Part shown: positions 35,042 to 42,524 of the stretch, piece by piece
Numbering within the stretch: the first letter of the stretch is position 1
How the letters are laid out: every line of letters starts with the position of its first letter
Assembly (NCBI GenBank): GCA_017650105.1
Contig: JAGCFO010000015.1
Span: 97,653-161,652, forward strand
Length of the DNA stretch: 64,000 nucleotides
Reading direction: 5' to 3'
Source: Bacteroidaceae bacterium
GTDB taxonomy: Bacteria; Bacteroidota; Bacteroidia; Bacteroidales; Bacteroidaceae
Program-made: the position numbers and the translations under genes
The notes under the pieces: model-generated
Told to the model about the DNA's origin: nothing
Seen by the model: the letters and a program-made list of their open reading frames with translations, nothing else
Database searches by the model: none

Positions 35042-36598
35042 ATGAATATAAAAAGTAACTTTTTCAAGAGCTGGATTCCTAAGGAGAGGCTCGAAGAACA
35101 ACATGTGTGTGGGGGTATCAGCGTCATCTACGACGACTTTGGCAACGAGGTGCCACCTCCGCCCTCCGACTTGTACTACACGCGTCTGCCTACCTTCTAT
35201 CATCGCCTGCTGGCCATCTTTCCCGACGAGTATGCACGTGCCGTGGCTTTCGTGTCGGCGCTGACCTGTGTGAGCAGTGCTCTCGTCAACTATACCACGC
35301 GTGTGGGCTACAAGCGGATGTCGCCGTCGCTGATGGCTTTCATCTACGGCTCGGGCGGTCAGGGCAAGGGCGCCATGGATGTGGTGCAGCACATCACCGA
35401 CGGCATCGACGAGCTGGTGTGCGCGGAGACACGCAATCAGGAAATGCTCTACAAGAAACGTAAGGAGAAGCATGACCTGCTGCTCCGCCAACGTAGCCAT
35501 CGCGACATGGAGGAAGTGGCAGCAGACGACATCGCCGACATGCCCGACCCGGTGCCGGAGTTCTACCCCCGATGGTACAAGGTGGGCTCGAAGTTGACGG
35601 CAGCCTCGCTGGAGAAGCTTATCGTGGGGGCAGGGCGATATCCGCTTCTGTACGTTTCGACAGAGGTGAAGACGCTCATTGCCAGCAACAAAAGCAAGAA
35701 CTTCGGTAATCTGCTCGACATCTTCAATAAAACGGCCATGGAAGAGCCTGTCACCAAGGATCTCTCCACCGACAACATACACATCGGCAACCCTCATCCA
35801 CGCATGGCACTGCTGGTGTCGGGCGTTCACGATGACCTGGCGAGTTTCTTCCCCTACGGCACGGACGACGGCGGCCCCTCACGATGGATTTTTCAGGGGA
35901 TCCCCTCGTGGAAAGGTGCCTATGACGACCCGTCGAACGATGAACTGGAACGCAATGAGCTAGTCATTGAGGAGAGCAAAGAACTGCTGACAAATATCTA
36001 TCAGGAACTCTACACGCACACCGACAGGCATCTGGAGCTGGTGGTGGGTCACCGGCTGAACGAGCGTTTCAACGAGTGGATGAAGGTGTTCAAGGAGCAG
36101 ATGCTGAACCTTAGTCCCAACGACGATGTCGCTGCCATGTGCAACCGTCTGCGCATCCTGTTCAGGAGGCTGTGCATGCAGTTTCAGCTGATGAAGCACA
36201 TCGACCAGCACGACGGCGAGCTGGTGTGGCCCGAGAAGAGCAAGCTGCACCTCGACGAGGAGGTCTATGATATGGCTGCCGACTATGTCTGCTATAACGC
36301 CAAGCAGCACATACATGTATATAATCATTATTTGCGTATCATCCCCGAGGCGAGACCCACGGTGGATAACAGCAGCAGCCTGACCTCTTTCTACAAAGAC
36401 CTGCCCGAGGGTATGGAGTTCACCATTGCCGACGCTTTCAAGATAGCCCAGAACAAGGGATATACATTCTCTGAATCGAAGATGCGCCGCGCGTTCGCTA
36501 CCTGGGCGCACGGGAATGTGAGTCTGCTGGCGAAACGGAAGGTGGGGCCGGCGTCCTATTTCCGAAAAGAGGACAAAGCGCTTCCTGCGGAAAAATAA
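35042..36598 (+). CDS. DUF3987 domain protein (helicase-like NTPase)
   Basis: 518 residues. The N-terminal half holds a P-loop-like segment (FIYGSGGQGKGAM, near residue 102) and a Walker-B-like strand later (LLYVSTEVKTLI), as in DUF3987 proteins that are related to VirE-associated and plasmid replication helicases. The C-terminal third is helical with a small basic end (MRRAFATWAHGNVSLLAKRKVG). DUF3987 proteins are linked with primases in mobile elements, and here the next gene has a zinc ribbon and TOPRIM. A role in replication or repair of a resident element is inference. The gene is bracketed by a 30-bp inverted repeat whose right arm begins at its stop codon. Confidence 0.85.
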   Translation: MNIKSNFFKSWIPKERLEEQHVCGGISVIYDDFGNEVPPPPSDLYYTRLPTFYHRLLAIFPDEYARAVAFVSALTCVSSALVNYTTRVGYKRMSPSLMAFIYGSGGQGKGAMDVVQHITDGIDELVCAETRNQEMLYKKRKEKHDLLLRQRSHRDMEEVAADDIADMPDPVPEFYPRWYKVGSKLTAASLEKLIVGAGRYPLLYVSTEVKTLIASNKSKNFGNLLDIFNKTAMEEPVTKDLSTDNIHIGNPHPRMALLVSGVHDDLASFFPYGTDDGGPSRWIFQGIPSWKGAYDDPSNDELERNELVIEESKELLTNIYQELYTHTDRHLELVVGHRLNERFNEWMKVFKEQMLNLSPNDDVAAMCNRLRILFRRLCMQFQLMKHIDQHDGELVWPEKSKLHLDEEVYDMAADYVCYNAKQHIHVYNHYLRIIPEARPTVDNSSSLTSFYKDLPEGMEFTIADAFKIAQNKGYTFSESKMRRAFATWAHGNVSLLAKRKVGPASYFRKEDKALPAEK

Positions 36599-36626
36599 GA
36601 CACTATGTGCATTTTGGCATTTTGGC
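36597..36626. repeat. Right arm of inverted repeat flanking the DUF3987 gene
   Basis: AAGACACTATGTGCATTTTG then GCATTTTGGC; matches the reverse complement of 34967-34996 at 29 of 30 positions by eye. It overlaps the last base pair of the DUF3987 stop codon. Confidence 0.7.
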
Positions 36627-36694
36627 TTTTTGCTTTTTGCCGAGCATTGATAATCAGTAATTTGGTTTTTTCATGTTCCTGTTCATCTTTTTCT

Positions 36695-37702
36695 ATGGCG
36701 ACATACGAGATCTATCCCCGGTTGGCTCATTATAGGGAGCTGAAAGAGCTGTATGCGCAGGGCTATAATGCTGTGTGTCCGCAGTGCGGACAGGGCTTTG
36801 GCCATAGCACTCATCGGGAATGGGCACGCGAATATAGCTGGGTTCCCTACATCGGTGCAGACGGCCGGCCCATCGATGCGGCTGTCTGTGGCAAGTGCAA
36901 CCATGCACACAGCTGCAACTATCATCTTCCTCCCAGACTGTACTATAGCAAGTATGCTGATGCCTCCGGTGTCAGGGAGCAGGTGCGGCGCATTGTCGTT
37001 CCGTTGCCCAACGAACAGCAGATAGCTCATTACTATGGTTCCATGGCATCCATCTACGCGCAGTCGCAGGAGAACGCACCCGACTACTTGTTCACGTTCC
37101 TGTGCCGACTGTTCGACGCCGAGGCGGTGAGTGCGGCTTATAGGGCACTGCATATCACCGCCAGCCGTGACGGCAGCACGGTGTATTGGCAGAAGGACGA
37201 GCAGGGACGGCTACATGCGGGTAAGGTGATCCGTTACAGTCTGGCGACAGGCAAGCGTGACAAGGGTGCCGGCGGGGTAGGATGGGTGGGCAGCAGCAGC
37301 GCTTTTGCCCGCGTGAGTCGTCCGCGCGGAGTGTGCCAGTGCCTGTTTGGCTTGCACCAGCTGAACGGGCTGAGTGACGCGGCACGCCTCTTCCTCACCG
37401 AGGGTGAGAAGGCGGCACTCTATGGCAAGATTCTTCGCCCCGATGCGGTGTGGCTGGCCACAGGAGGCATGCAGAACTTCAAGGAGGATATGTTGGAGCC
37501 GCTGGCGAACCGACGTGTGTGCGTGCTGCCCGATGCCGATGCGCTGGATGAGTGGTGCCGGAAGGCTACCTTGCTGAACGGCCGTGGCTATCACCTCGAT
37601 GTGCCGTCGCAGTGGATCCTGCGTATGATAAGTCCGCCCCATGCGGGCACTAATCACGACCTGGAGGATATGTGGAAAGATTTTAATTTTTTACGACTAT
37701 GA
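36695..37702 (+). CDS. Zinc-ribbon/TOPRIM primase-like protein (DUF6371 type)
   Basis: The ATG at 36695 (MATYEIYPRLAHYRELKELY) is preferred; the frame is open to 36605 but the 30 extra residues are hydrophobic and arise from the inverted-repeat region. About 335 residues. A Cys pair (CPQCGQGFGH) and a second (CGKCNHAHSCNYH) form a zinc ribbon as in CHC2-type primases. The C-terminal part has a TOPRIM signature: LFLTEGEKAALYG with catalytic Glu, then CVLPDADALDEW with DxD. The family accompanies DUF3987 proteins, together resembling the primase-helicase module of a phage or plasmid. Its stop codon overlaps the XRE start by 4 bases. Confidence 0.8.
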   Translation: MATYEIYPRLAHYRELKELYAQGYNAVCPQCGQGFGHSTHREWAREYSWVPYIGADGRPIDAAVCGKCNHAHSCNYHLPPRLYYSKYADASGVREQVRRIVVPLPNEQQIAHYYGSMASIYAQSQENAPDYLFTFLCRLFDAEAVSAAYRALHITASRDGSTVYWQKDEQGRLHAGKVIRYSLATGKRDKGAGGVGWVGSSSAFARVSRPRGVCQCLFGLHQLNGLSDAARLFLTEGEKAALYGKILRPDAVWLATGGMQNFKEDMLEPLANRRVCVLPDADALDEWCRKATLLNGRGYHLDVPSQWILRMISPPHAGTNHDLEDMWKDFNFLRL

Positions 37703-38031
37703 AAATCAGTTACATCTACAATGGAAAAGTAGTGTCGAGTGATACGACCGAAATATCGGCAAGCGTCGTCATAGCCCGACTGGTGCGTCGCTTGCGCCAT
37801 GAGGCGGGTATGGACCACCAGCAGATGGCGGAGTACACGGGCATCCCACGCAGTACACTGCAGTATCTGGAGAGGGGAGAGGGAAACCCGACCGTTGAGC
37901 TTATCGACCGCCTGTTCTCGAGCCTTGACATAGACATACGCCTGCTGTTGCCTGCATGGAAGGAGGCTTCGCTGTTTGCTCCATCGACGGACTCGTCGAG
38001 AAGCGATCGGGAGGCTATACATCCGTCGTGA
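37699..38031 (+). CDS. XRE family HTH regulator
   Basis: 110 residues. The HTH is LVRRLRHEAGMDHQQMAEYTGIPRSTLQYLERGEGNPTVELIDRLFSSLDIDI, a standard Cro/C1-type fold at ~28-83. The N-terminal ~25 residues form a short strand-rich extension. ATGA overlap with the upstream TOPRIM gene shows translational coupling. It likely autoregulates the cassette; inverted repeats at 34149 and 38740 are possible sites, but no binding evidence exists. Confidence 0.85.
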   Translation: MKISYIYNGKVVSSDTTEISASVVIARLVRRLRHEAGMDHQQMAEYTGIPRSTLQYLERGEGNPTVELIDRLFSSLDIDIRLLLPAWKEASLFAPSTDSSRSDREAIHPS

Positions 38032-38133
38032 GCCATGCGGTGACAACTGGCGGGCATCTTATGGAACTATCATTTACTCCCCATTTAACTCCATTTTATA
38101 ACTAAAATTATTTCATTAATCCTTTATCGCATT

Positions 38134-38553
38134 ATGAACGAACAATCAGAACAAAGCCCTGTTACGCAGAGCACACCGACAAACACCGTGAACAACCCTC
38201 AGCGCAGCCGTGGCGGCACGTTCGTCGCTGCCGGCAAACGGCGCAGCGAGTATGCTATGGATCCCGATCCGGAGACCATCAGGGCACTGCGCAATGCCTT
38301 GGGCGACTATTGGGAGAAAGACCTGGACTACTACCGTAATTATTTCCTTATACGCTGGAATCTCTATGCCATCGTCGACTTCGACAATGCATCGCACGAG
38401 TGGCGGTGGACTATCCATCGGCTCAGCGGTGACGGTGCTGAGCAGACGGCCTCGCCCGTGACAGCGGCCGTCAAGAGCTACGACACCTACCGCCAGGCAC
38501 TCGATGCTGCCATCCGTGCCCTCGCCAGCTACTACACCACGCTGAAGACATAG
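38134..38553 (+). CDS. Hypothetical cassette protein
   Basis: 139 residues, no family recognised. The first ~35 residues are polar and likely disordered (SPVTQSTPTNTVNNPQRSRGG); the rest is a folded, helix-rich domain (DPETIRALRNALGDYWEKDLDYYRNYFLIRWNLYAIVDF, then YRQALDAAIRALASYYTT). GC content matches the cassette genes before it and differs from the AT-rich ATPase gene after it. It therefore looks like the last native gene before the inserted ATPase/TOPRIM pair. Confidence 0.6.
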   Translation: MNEQSEQSPVTQSTPTNTVNNPQRSRGGTFVAAGKRRSEYAMDPDPETIRALRNALGDYWEKDLDYYRNYFLIRWNLYAIVDFDNASHEWRWTIHRLSGDGAEQTASPVTAAVKSYDTYRQALDAAIRALASYYTTLKT

Positions 38554-38739
38554 AAGAAAGGTGTGGGGGAGAAAATCGTGGGAGGCACACGATATATAGA
38601 TGATAACAAGGTTTATCGGTGCCCTTTGCTTATGGCATTTCTAATGATGCATCATGGCTGCGAGCGAGAGTCATTAACAGATCCTTTTTATCGTAAAAAA
38701 AATAAAAAGCAGATTTTTTGCTCATTCGATTGAAATTTT

Positions 38740-38756
38740 CCGTAAAAAAATTACGG
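38740..38756. promoter_or_regulatory. Perfect palindrome upstream of the ATPase/TOPRIM pair
   Basis: CCGTAA-AAAAA-TTACGG: 6-bp arms around a 5-base centre, 19 bases upstream of the -7 element. Could be an operator for a repressor or a weak terminator of the upstream gene; the position favours an operator. Confidence 0.45.
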
Positions 38757-38774
38757 AGATTGAAATGTTTGTTG

Positions 38775-38782
38775 TATTTTTG
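38775..38782 (+). promoter_or_regulatory. -7 type promoter element for the ATPase gene
   Basis: TATTTTTG, 14 bases before the ATG at 38796. It shows that the open frame from 38718 begins too early. Confidence 0.6.
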
Positions 38783-38795
38783 TGCCAGAAACCAA

Positions 38796-39914
38796 ATGAA
38801 AATAGCCATGCTTATCAAATTTGCTGTAAAAAACTTCCGAGGCTTTGCCGAGAGGATAGAATGGGATTTATCTTCTCCTAACAATTACACATGGAGTAAA
38901 GATGTTATCAGTGATGGTATCATAAAGAATGGAATTATCTATGGTCCAAATGGAGCAGGTAAAACTAATTTCAGTTTAGCTTTATTTGATATTATTAATC
39001 ATTTAACTAATTTAAAAGCTAGGATAATTGACTATCAACAAAACTATGTATACGTTGGAAATCCTGGGTCTGGAGTTCATTTTGAATATACGTTTAAGTT
39101 TGGAAAACAAATAATAGAGTATCAATATATAAAAGATGCTCATGCGGTTCTAAAACAGGAACGGCTAACAGTTGATGGCGTAGATGCCTTTAATAGGAAT
39201 AATAGTACCTTTTATTTAGATGAAAAACAGTTTCCAATTAATCCATCAGCCAAAAGAGATCTTCGGGATAATTCGAATAACATATCAATTGTTAATTATT
39301 TACTTAATGCATATCCATTGTCAAAAGACCATTATTTAATTAAACTAAGTGATTTTGTGAATTCGATGCTCTGGTTTAGAAGTGTGCAAGGTAATACTTT
39401 TATGGGGTTAGAAACAACCCCGACCTTTTTAGACGAATTCATTATTAAAAATAACCTTGTAGAGGATTTTCAAAAGTTTTTGAAAGAGATAAGTAATCAG
39501 GATTTCAGTTTTGTTAAACCTCAAGTTAATGATAAAGCCCTTGTTTGTAAATACAAGAAAGGGACCATTCGTTTTGATTTAATAGCGTCAACAGGAACGC
39601 ATTCTTTACGCTTATTGTATTATTGGCATAAGAAGATGGATAGAACTTCCTTTGTCTTTATTGATGAGTTTGATGCGTTCTATCACTTTAAGTTAGCCTT
39701 TGAGGTATGCAAGCTACTGTTCAACCTCAAATGTCAAGTTTTTACATCATCTCATAACACCTATCTGATGACAAATGATTTGTTGCGTCCTGATTGTAAT
39801 TTCATCTTGCAAAACAATAAGATAAAACCTTTACAGGCTTGTACAGAAAAGGAATTACGATTTGGCCATAATATAGAGAAAATCTATAAAGCAGGAGCAT
39901 TCCATGTTGAATAG
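38796..39914 (+). CDS. OLD/RloA-like AAA ATPase of a two-gene abortive-infection-like pair
   Basis: Start at 38796 (MKIAMLIKF) or the ATG four codons later (MLIKFAVKNFRGF); both lie downstream of the promoter element. About 372 residues. It has an ABC-type head: Walker A IYGPNGAGKTNF, a split nucleotide-binding core, Walker B FVFIDEFDAFYHF and a following His switch in TSSHNTYLMTND. Such AAA_21/AAA_15 ATPases pair with TOPRIM or HEPN nucleases in abortive infection systems (RloAB, AbiL, PARIS, Septu, OLD). The AT-rich composition contrasts with the GC-richer genes on both sides, a sign of transfer. It overlaps the next gene by 11 bases. Confidence 0.8.
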   Translation: MKIAMLIKFAVKNFRGFAERIEWDLSSPNNYTWSKDVISDGIIKNGIIYGPNGAGKTNFSLALFDIINHLTNLKARIIDYQQNYVYVGNPGSGVHFEYTFKFGKQIIEYQYIKDAHAVLKQERLTVDGVDAFNRNNSTFYLDEKQFPINPSAKRDLRDNSNNISIVNYLLNAYPLSKDHYLIKLSDFVNSMLWFRSVQGNTFMGLETTPTFLDEFIIKNNLVEDFQKFLKEISNQDFSFVKPQVNDKALVCKYKKGTIRFDLIASTGTHSLRLLYYWHKKMDRTSFVFIDEFDAFYHFKLAFEVCKLLFNLKCQVFTSSHNTYLMTNDLLRPDCNFILQNNKIKPLQACTEKELRFGHNIEKIYKAGAFHVE

Positions 39915-40695
39915 TGAGCAACATCTTTTTATATTTGAAGGCGGCCGGGACGAATCGAGATTTGTCGATTCGCTTGAACAATGCTTCCTCGGAGAGAAAA
40001 TTTCCGTGAAGTGTGCGTATGAGGCAGAGATCTATCAGCTGTACGAACAGCTGAAAGGGGATGGCTTCTCTATTGATATGGTTGAGCTGTTAAAGGAACG
40101 TAACGCAAAAAATGCCAAAATCCTTAAGGATTATACTCGTGATAGTTTCGCATACATCTATTTATTTTTCGATTACGATGCTCATTCTTCGCTTGCCAGT
40201 GATGACAAACTAGCAGAGATGCTCAATTTCTTTGATAATGAAACAGAAAATGGACTGTTATATATCAGTTATCCCATGCTGGAGGCTATTCGCCACTACA
40301 AAGACATGGGCAGTTTCAAGGAGCTGACGGTGAAATGTAAAAGGGCAAATTGTATCTATAGAAACGATTGTGAGGATGCAGACACATGCATGAATGAACC
40401 TCACTATAAGACATTTTCTGCGCAAAATTGCCGTCCGCAAATGGTCAATATCAATAAATACTCAAAGGAGATTTGGAACGAACTGATACTCGCCCATATA
40501 TACAAGATGAACTATCTGGTGAATGAGGTGTTTGAGTTTCCAGCTAAGACAGAAACACAAAGCACGGTATTCAGCAAACAACAAGAGAAACATATTAACC
40601 ACAGGTGTCCAGAAGTAGCCGTACTAAGTGCATTTCCTATCTATGCATTGGATTATTTTGGGGTTGAGACACTAAGGAAAAAACTTATAATGTAA
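39904..40695 (+). CDS. TOPRIM-fold nuclease-like partner of the ATPase
   Basis: 263 residues. N-terminal strand with acidic cluster IFEGGRDESRF (Glu12, Asp16, Glu17) and the DxD at LFFDYDAH (Asp90, Asp92) are the spacing and shape of a TOPRIM site. The C-terminal half has two Cys pairs (CKRANCIYRNDCEDADTC) that could bind zinc. Architecture ATPase then TOPRIM matches split OLD-type nucleases and the AriB or AbiLii class; closest subfamily is undetermined. It would be the toxic effector released or activated by the ATPase on phage infection. Ends shortly before a strong hairpin. Confidence 0.75.
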   Translation: MLNSEQHLFIFEGGRDESRFVDSLEQCFLGEKISVKCAYEAEIYQLYEQLKGDGFSIDMVELLKERNAKNAKILKDYTRDSFAYIYLFFDYDAHSSLASDDKLAEMLNFFDNETENGLLYISYPMLEAIRHYKDMGSFKELTVKCKRANCIYRNDCEDADTCMNEPHYKTFSAQNCRPQMVNINKYSKEIWNELILAHIYKMNYLVNEVFEFPAKTETQSTVFSKQQEKHINHRCPEVAVLSAFPIYALDYFGVETLRKKLIM

Positions 40696-40736
40696 AAGGG
40701 CTATAGGTGTTTTAAGAATTGTAAGGTGACAGGTAT

Positions 40737-40776
40737 GAGCCACCCTCTTCTCGCAAAGCGAAGGTGAGGGTGGCTC
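40737..40776 (+). terminator. Hairpin terminator after the TOPRIM gene
   Basis: An 11-bp stem (GAGCCACCCTC / GAGGGTGGCTC) with a further inner stem in its loop (TCGC AAA GCGA) and a pyrimidine-rich tail. It closes the inserted ATPase/TOPRIM unit. Confidence 0.6.
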
Positions 40777-40880
40777 TCTTGTTTCGTTATTCCAAGCACT
40801 CTCTAATAATCAATGGGACTACTTGGACATAAATCAAGTTCTAACGGCTTCAAAAGGGACTGTGCTGCGGGGGCGTGGCG

Positions 40881-40888
40881 TAACTTTG
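40881..40888 (+). promoter_or_regulatory. -7 type promoter element for the HU-like gene
   Basis: TAACTTTG, 54 bases before the ATG at 40942. Confidence 0.5.
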
Positions 40889-40941
40889 TGGCGTGATTCG
40901 AACCACAAAAAACAAGTATTAATCCATCAAAAAACATTATT

Positions 40942-41358
40942 ATGGCAATTACCTACAAGGTACTGAAGTGTACCAACCCCAAGGGTCAGCAGGGCGTGCT
41001 CTACGCCTCTGACCGCGCAGTGAAAACCGGTGACTACTCCTTTAAGGAGCTGGCCGAGGATATCCAATTCTCGACCACCGTGACTCGTGCCGATGTGGTG
41101 GCTGTGCTCACCGCTGCCCAGGAGTACATCAAGAAGGGCCTCCTCGCCGGTCAGCGCGTGGTGCTCAACGAGATTGGTGCCCTACGTCTCAACCTCAAAG
41201 CACAGTGTTTCCGTCAGAGCGACATCTCGGCCGATGACTTCGACCCCTCTACGAAGATCAAGGGTGTCCGTGTGAGCTTCCGCCCCGAGGCATCACTCAT
41301 CAAGAACCTGCGCGCCAACTACAGCGTGAAGCGTATCAGCAGCCCGCTGATGGCATAA
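40942..41358 (+). CDS. HU-family DNA-binding protein (Bacteroidales HU-related)
   Basis: 138 residues, longer than canonical HU (~90). A helical N-terminal half (YSFKELAEDIQFSTTVTRADVVAVLTAAQEYIKKGL) leads to the HU core (AGQRVVLNEIGALRLNLKAQCF) and a basic end (VRVSFRPEASLIKNLRANYSVKRISS). This is the HU-related family found beside amidase genes in Bacteroidales cassettes. Expected to bind and bend DNA. It precedes the smalltalk peptide gene by 91 bases. Confidence 0.88.
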   Translation: MAITYKVLKCTNPKGQQGVLYASDRAVKTGDYSFKELAEDIQFSTTVTRADVVAVLTAAQEYIKKGLLAGQRVVLNEIGALRLNLKAQCFRQSDISADDFDPSTKIKGVRVSFRPEASLIKNLRANYSVKRISSPLMA

Positions 41359-41449
41359 GGAAGAAGCTCAGGAGCCTCCCCAAAGTCTCCTCCTCAAAGA
41401 AGGGGCTTAGGGCGGGGCTCCCATACAATCAACAAAAATCGTATATGCT

Positions 41450-41545
41450 ATGAAAAAAGACATCCCATGGCAACAGATCCTGAAAATCGCTATCGCTGTG
41501 TTGACGGCAATTCTCGGAACGCTCGGCGTACAGAGTTGCCTTTGA
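41450..41545 (+). CDS. 'Smalltalk' family peptide, single membrane segment
   Basis: 31 residues: MKKDIPWQQ, then a hydrophobic segment (ILKIAIAVLTAILGTLGV) and QSCL. Matches the tiny 'smalltalk' proteins that lie between HU-like and amidase genes in Bacteroidales. A charged N-terminus plus one membrane span suggests a small integral membrane protein, possibly a holin-like or toxin-like peptide or an interaction partner of the amidase; the role is unknown. No other frame in the 400 bases between the HU-like and amidase genes is plausible. Confidence 0.7.
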   Translation: MKKDIPWQQILKIAIAVLTAILGTLGVQSCL

Positions 41546-41599
41546 TCACGATTCTGCTAACCACCCTCACGGCGCTGCTGCTGATCGGTTAGAAAGGGT

Positions 41600-41640
41600 G
41601 ATTATCCGATTATTTGATCATTTGATTATTTGATTGAGCT
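41600..41640. repeat. Outer octamers of the amidase leader
   Basis: In-phase units GATTATCC, GATTATTT, GATCATTT, GATTATTT then GATTGAGC, which leads into the unique part of the leader. From 41608 onward it is part of the 120-bp inverted repeat. Confidence 0.75.
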
Positions 41641-41727
41641 TCGCTCTAAATTGCTCACGCTCGGCAGATCTTTAGCGAGCTTAATTCTGCTCTTGCTCAA
41701 TCGCAATTTTATCCGATTATCTGATTA
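41608..41727. repeat. Left arm of ~120-bp inverted repeat (amidase leader)
   Basis: Matches the reverse complement of 43246-43365 at all but one position when compared by eye (T41712 against C). It contains a hairpin-like GAGC-TTC-GCTC and GC-rich runs, flanked by octamers. It ends 29 bases before the amidase ATG. The arms enclose the convergent amidase and comF genes. Confidence 0.85.
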
Positions 41728-41753
41728 TTTGATTATTTGATTATCTGATTATC
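41711..41753. repeat. Inner octamers abutting the amidase start codon
   Basis: Five in-phase units: GATTATCT, GATTATTT, GATTATTT, GATTATCT and GATTATCC, then CT and the ATG. The comF leader has three such units in the same position, so copy number differs by two octamers between otherwise near-identical leaders. Confidence 0.75.
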
Positions 41754-41756
41754 CCT

Positions 41757-42446
41757 ATGCCTCCTCTTATCATCATCGACAACGGCCATGGCGTGGACAC
41801 GCCAGGCAAGCGTTCGCCCCGCTGGCCCGACGGTACCCAGTTGCTTGAGGGGTTATGGACGCGTGAGATAGCAAGTCGTGTGTCAGAGTGCTTGCAGGTT
41901 CAAGGCTACGATGTTCGCCTGCTGACACCTGAGGACGAAGATGTGTCGTTGCCCCATCGCGTGCGACGAGCTCGTGAATGGGTGGATGAACATCGGCAGA
42001 AAGGCGGTATCCCAGCCCAACGTATCCTTGTCAGCATCCACGCCAACGCCTCGGGGTACTATGGCGAACATGTGAACCTCGATGCCTATACGATGGATGA
42101 TCTCCTCCTCCGGCATCCGCCCAGCGGTTGGGAGGCCTTCATTCATGGCGCCAACGTCAACTGCCGTGAACTGGGGATGGAGTTCTATCGTCAGGCACTC
42201 GACATGCTGCCCGAACGCTTTCCTGTCCGTTCCCGCTACGGCAATGCCCGTCGGGGTTGTCCCCTCCGGCCTAAGCCGGCACAGTTCTATATGTTGGCCA
42301 ATGCCCCTTGTGTGGCCATTCTTACCGAGAACCTCTTCATGGACAACCCCGACGACTGCCGTTACCTTCTCTCCGACGAGGGAAAGCAGGCTATCGTCCG
42401 CCTGCACTATCAGGCTATCAATGACTATCTGAAAAAGAGGTTATGA
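41757..42446 (+). CDS. N-acetylmuramoyl-L-alanine amidase (Amidase_3)
   Basis: 229 residues, no signal peptide. Zinc-binding His in IIDNGHG, a Glu near GTQLLEGLWTREI, His in LVSIHANASG, and catalytic Glu in VAILTENLFMDN make up the amidase_3 site. It cleaves the amide between MurNAc and the stem peptide. In this cassette position (after HU-like and smalltalk genes) it resembles an endolysin; lacking a signal peptide, export would need another factor. Its ATG follows directly on an octamer array. Confidence 0.9.
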   Translation: MPPLIIIDNGHGVDTPGKRSPRWPDGTQLLEGLWTREIASRVSECLQVQGYDVRLLTPEDEDVSLPHRVRRAREWVDEHRQKGGIPAQRILVSIHANASGYYGEHVNLDAYTMDDLLLRHPPSGWEAFIHGANVNCRELGMEFYRQALDMLPERFPVRSRYGNARRGCPLRPKPAQFYMLANAPCVAILTENLFMDNPDDCRYLLSDEGKQAIVRLHYQAINDYLKKRL

Positions 42447-42453
42447 CTCCAAA

Positions 42454-42480
42454 CAAAAGGCTGTGATTCACAGCCTTTTG
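42454..42480. terminator. Bidirectional hairpin between amidase and comF
   Basis: A 12-bp perfect stem CAAAAGGCTGTG / CACAGCCTTTTG with a 3-base loop, between convergent stop codons. A-rich and T-rich edges allow termination from both sides. Confidence 0.8.
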
Positions 42481-42524
42481 TCGTAGTTAGACGTTCCTTC
42501 AAATAGGATGGGCAACTATCGCCT

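Noticed and set aside
34901..35830. 309-residue minus-strand open frame
   Set aside because: Antisense to the DUF3987 start and the repeat region; it reads as a low-complexity His/Arg-rich shadow and its end lies in octamers.
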